From: Dehalococcoidia bacterium
GTDB taxonomy: Bacteria > Chloroflexota > Dehalococcoidia > DSTF01 > JACRBR01
Length of the DNA: 64,000 nt
Assembly: GCA_021462855.1 (NCBI GenBank)
Contig: JAJTXQ010000039.1
Span: forward strand, 1-64,000
Direction: 5' to 3'
Shown here: positions 61,536-64,000 of the stretch, one piece after another
Layout of the letters: each line of letters begins with the position of its first letter
Numbering within the stretch: the first letter of the stretch is position 1
The notes under the pieces: generated by a model
The model's input: the letters and a program-made list of their open reading frames with translations, nothing else
What the model was told of the DNA's origin: nothing
The model's database searches: none
Translations under genes and position numbers: made by a program

Positions 61536-62563
61536 CGCTCCTGCCTGGCAAGCTTCCTTCGGCGCTGCTCGCCGGCCTGCTGTCGCGCGTCACGCCGCGC
61601 GACCCGCGCGTGCTCGTCGGCCCGGGCATCGGCCGCGACGCCGCGGTGATCGACATGGGCGACCGGCTCCTCGTCGCGAAGATGGACCCCGTCACCTTTG
61701 CCGTGGATCGCATCGGCTGGTACGCCGTGAACGTCAATGCCAATGACATCGCCTGTATGGGCGCGCGCCCGGCGTGGTTCATGGCGACGGCCCTCCTGCC
61801 GGAAGGCGCCGACGCCGAGCTCCCCGCGCAGATCTTCGACGATGTGGCGGCGGCGTGCGACGCCCTTCGCATCGAGCTCATCGGCGGGCACACGGAGGTG
61901 ACGATCGGGCTCGACCGCCCGATCATCGCCGGCGCCATGCTCGGCGAGACGACGCGCGACGCGCTCGTCCGCGGCGAGGGCGTGGTGCCGGGCGACGCCG
62001 TGCTGCTCACGAAGGGCGTCGCGATCGAAGGCACGGCGCTGGTCGCCACCGACGCAGCGCCGGCGCTGCGCGCGCGCGGTGTGCCGCACGATGTCATCGA
62101 GCGGGCCGCCCGCATGCTCCACGACCCGGGCATCAGCGTGGTCAACGACGCGAGGGCGGCGTGCGCCGCCGCGCCCCCGCGGCTGCTCCATGACCCGACC
62201 GAAGGCGGCGTCGCCACCGCGCTGCAGGAGATGGCGACGCTCGCCGGCGCGACGATCCGCGTCGATCCTGCGGCGATCCGCGTGTACGACGAGACGCGTA
62301 TCATCTGCGGCGCTCTCGCGATCGACCCGCTCGGACTGCTTGCCTCGGGTGCGCTGCTGGCGATCGTCGCTGCCGGCCATGCCGCCGCGGTGATCGATGC
62401 GCTGCGCCACATTGCGGTAGATTGCCGGGTCATTGGCGCCGTCGAATCCGGCCCGCCGAGGGTTATAATGGGCGCCAGGGATTCAGAGGAGCCGTTCCCC
62501 CCCTTCGCCCGCGACGAGCTCGCGCGCTTCTTCGACGAGGACGCGAGCGCGGCGGACGCCTGA
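61532..62563 (+). CDS. AIR synthase-related protein (HypE/PurM-like)
   Basis: 343 aa. N-terminal GPGIGRDAAVIDMGDRLLVAKMDP, then AVNVNANDIACMGARPAWF and the C-terminal domain LLHDPTEGGVATALQEMA match the ATP-binding fold of the PurM/HypE/SelD superfamily. It lacks the HypE C-terminal Cys and the SelD Cys/Sec, so it is a member of unassigned function. GTG start overlaps the preceding TGA (GTGA at 61532-61535). Confidence 0.85.
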   Translation: MTLLPGKLPSALLAGLLSRVTPRDPRVLVGPGIGRDAAVIDMGDRLLVAKMDPVTFAVDRIGWYAVNVNANDIACMGARPAWFMATALLPEGADAELPAQIFDDVAAACDALRIELIGGHTEVTIGLDRPIIAGAMLGETTRDALVRGEGVVPGDAVLLTKGVAIEGTALVATDAAPALRARGVPHDVIERAARMLHDPGISVVNDARAACAAAPPRLLHDPTEGGVATALQEMATLAGATIRVDPAAIRVYDETRIICGALAIDPLGLLASGALLAIVAAGHAAAVIDALRHIAVDCRVIGAVESGPPRVIMGARDSEEPFPPFARDELARFFDEDASAADA

Positions 62564-62591
62564 TCGAGCAAGATTCCGGAAGGACGAGTGC

Positions 62592-63995
62592 ATGACGTCG
62601 GAAGCGCGAGCCCGCACACTAGGCGAACTCAAGGCATCGGGCTACAAGCCTTCGACCGTGAAGGAGGAGATGCGGCGCAACCTCATCAGGCGCATCCGCG
62701 CGGGTGAGCCGCTCTTCCCCGGCATCTACGGGTACGAGGAGTCTGTCGTCCCGCAACTCGAAAACGCGATCCTGTCCGGGCAGGACATCATCTTCCTCGG
62801 CGAGCGCGGGCAGGCTAAGTCGCGCATGATCCGCTCGCTCACCGGCCTGCTCGACGATGCGCTGCCGATCATCGCAGGCAGCGAGTTGAACGAAAGCCCG
62901 TTCGAGCCGATCACCAACGCATCGGCCCGGCGCGTTGCCGAGGAGGGCGACAACCTGGCGATCGAATGGGTCAGCCGCGACCGCCGTTACGGCGAGAAGC
63001 TCGCGACGCCGGACATCACGATCGCCGACCTGATCGGCGAAGTCGACCCGATCAAAGTCGCCGAGGGCCGCTACCTGTCGGATGAGCTCACGATCCATTA
63101 CGGGCTCATCCCGCGCACCAACCGCGGCATCTTCTGCATCAACGAGCTGCCGGACCTTGCGGAGCGCATCCAGGTCGGATTGCTCAACATCATGGAGGAA
63201 CGCGACGTGCAGATCCGCGGTTACCGCGTCCGCATGCCGCTCGATGTGCTGGTCGTCGCATCGGCCAACCCGGAGGACTACACGAACCGCGGCCGCATCA
63301 TCACGCCGCTCAAGGACCGCTACGGCGCCCAGATCCGCACGCACTACCCGCGCAGCGTCGAGCACGAGATCGACATCATGGAGCAGGAGAGCTCCGCCTT
63401 CGACGACGCGGACTACAAGGTCAGCGTGCCGCAGTACATGAAGGAGATCGTGGCCGAGATCACGCGGCTCGCGCGACGCAGCCCGGATGTCAACCAGCGC
63501 TCCGGCGTCTCGGTGCGCGCGTCGATCGCCGACTATGAGAGCCTGCTGGCGAATGCCATGCGCCGCAGCATCCGCATCGGCGAGAACGATGTCGTGCCGC
63601 GCATCAGCGACCTGCCGTACGTCATCCCGACGATCACCGGCAAGGTGGAGTTCGAGACGGTGGAGGACGGCAAGGAAGAGCAGATCATCGAGAAGCTCAT
63701 CCACCAGGCGGTCGTCGCCGTCTTCAACCGCCACTTCAACGTCGTTGACCTCGAAGACATCGTGACGAAGTTCAAGGCCGGCCAGTCCGTCGAGGTGGGT
63801 GACCAGATGTCGTCCAACGCCTACGTCTCGCTGATGAAGGCGGTCGATGGCCTGCCGCGCGCCGTCGCCACGCTCGACACCGGCGAGAACCCCGCCCTCG
63901 TCGCGAGCGCGATCGAGTTCATCCTTGAAGGGCTGCACCTGAACAAGCGCCTCAACAAGGATCGCGTCAGCGGCCGGACGCAGTACCGTGGATAG
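62592..63995 (+). CDS. Mg-chelatase/MoxR-type AAA+ ATPase
   Basis: 467 aa. AAA+ core with a modified Walker A GERGQAKSRM (Lys kept), Walker B-like GIFCINELPDL, and sensor ASANPEDYTNRG. This branch resembles ChlI/MoxR ATPases, which act with a VWA-domain partner to remodel or insert metals into proteins. The predicted partner would be the next gene: a GTG at 63988 overlaps its end. It lacks the tetratricopeptide or VWA domain itself. Confidence 0.88.
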   Translation: MTSEARARTLGELKASGYKPSTVKEEMRRNLIRRIRAGEPLFPGIYGYEESVVPQLENAILSGQDIIFLGERGQAKSRMIRSLTGLLDDALPIIAGSELNESPFEPITNASARRVAEEGDNLAIEWVSRDRRYGEKLATPDITIADLIGEVDPIKVAEGRYLSDELTIHYGLIPRTNRGIFCINELPDLAERIQVGLLNIMEERDVQIRGYRVRMPLDVLVVASANPEDYTNRGRIITPLKDRYGAQIRTHYPRSVEHEIDIMEQESSAFDDADYKVSVPQYMKEIVAEITRLARRSPDVNQRSGVSVRASIADYESLLANAMRRSIRIGENDVVPRISDLPYVIPTITGKVEFETVEDGKEEQIIEKLIHQAVVAVFNRHFNVVDLEDIVTKFKAGQSVEVGDQMSSNAYVSLMKAVDGLPRAVATLDTGENPALVASAIEFILEGLHLNKRLNKDRVSGRTQYRG

Positions 63996-64000
63996 CCGCA
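63988..64000 (+). CDS. start of next gene (partial, cut by window end)
   Basis: GTG at 63988 overlaps the end of the ATPase gene by 8 nt, the spacing seen across this genome, and reads V-D-S-R before the window ends. A VWA-domain protein would be expected by family habit. Only 13 nt are present, so this is a guess. Confidence 0.25.

Overview
The window is high-GC bacterial DNA. The right three quarters (about 16.8-64 kb) look like the chromosome of a Chloroflexota-type bacterium, probably Dehalococcoidia-like. That assignment is an inference from gene content (panD-panB-panC behind a structured leader, an alpha/beta-hydrolase/adenylate-cyclase fusion, thrombospondin-type-3/dockerin-like surface protein, WYL regulator, many GTG/TTG starts and ATGA overlaps); there is no rRNA or complete tRNA gene in the window to confirm it.

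Region 1-16.8 kb is an accessory island, visibly poorer in G+C and in housekeeping genes. From the left it holds: a tight three-gene operon (149-aa protein, HerA/DUF87 ATPase, 1072-aa N6-adenine methyltransferase with a nuclease-like N-terminus) facing an XRE-type regulator with three tandem operator-like repeats; several unrecognised small genes; an intact tyrosine recombinase; a convergent two-gene Kiwa anti-phage system (kwaA-kwaB); a uracil-DNA-glycosylase-like/GIY-YIG gene pair; and small membrane or Cys-rich proteins. Between these units a repeat recurs four times (about 12.5, 14.1, 16.1 and 16.8 kb). It resembles a tRNA 3' end plus an inverted-repeat pair, and two copies are followed by C-terminal fragments of a tyrosine recombinase. 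I read this as successive insertions at one attachment sequence; the last copy, next to a 5'-truncated dihydrofolate-reductase-like gene, probably marks the island's right edge.

Region 16.8-30 kb holds assorted metabolic and regulatory genes: PAS protein, ApbE flavin transferase, hydrolase-cyclase fusion translationally coupled to an N-acyl-D-amino-acid deacylase, a beta-lactamase-family serine hydrolase with a zinc alcohol dehydrogenase, WYL regulator, Nudix hydrolase, GNAT and NAD kinase. Region 30-36 kb is a minus-strand run of tlyA, ruvC and yebC followed by the pantothenate operon panD-panB-panC, with a promoter, a structured leader and an attenuator-like terminator. Region 36-47 kb holds a polyferredoxin and the pyrimidine operon pyrR-pyrB-pyrC-carA-(GNAT)-(membrane protein)-carB-pyrK, led by a PyrR-type attenuator.

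Region 47-64 kb contains an RND/MMPL exporter, a zinc uptake operon (zur-znuA-znuC-znuB) with a 22-bp palindromic operator, an OmpR/histidine-kinase pair, a secreted repeat protein, a c-di-GMP-I riboswitch with a terminator, a large Ca-binding surface protein, an aspartase/fumarase-family lyase, an SRPBCC protein, an AIR-synthase-like protein and a Mg-chelatase/MoxR-type ATPase. The window ends just inside the next gene.
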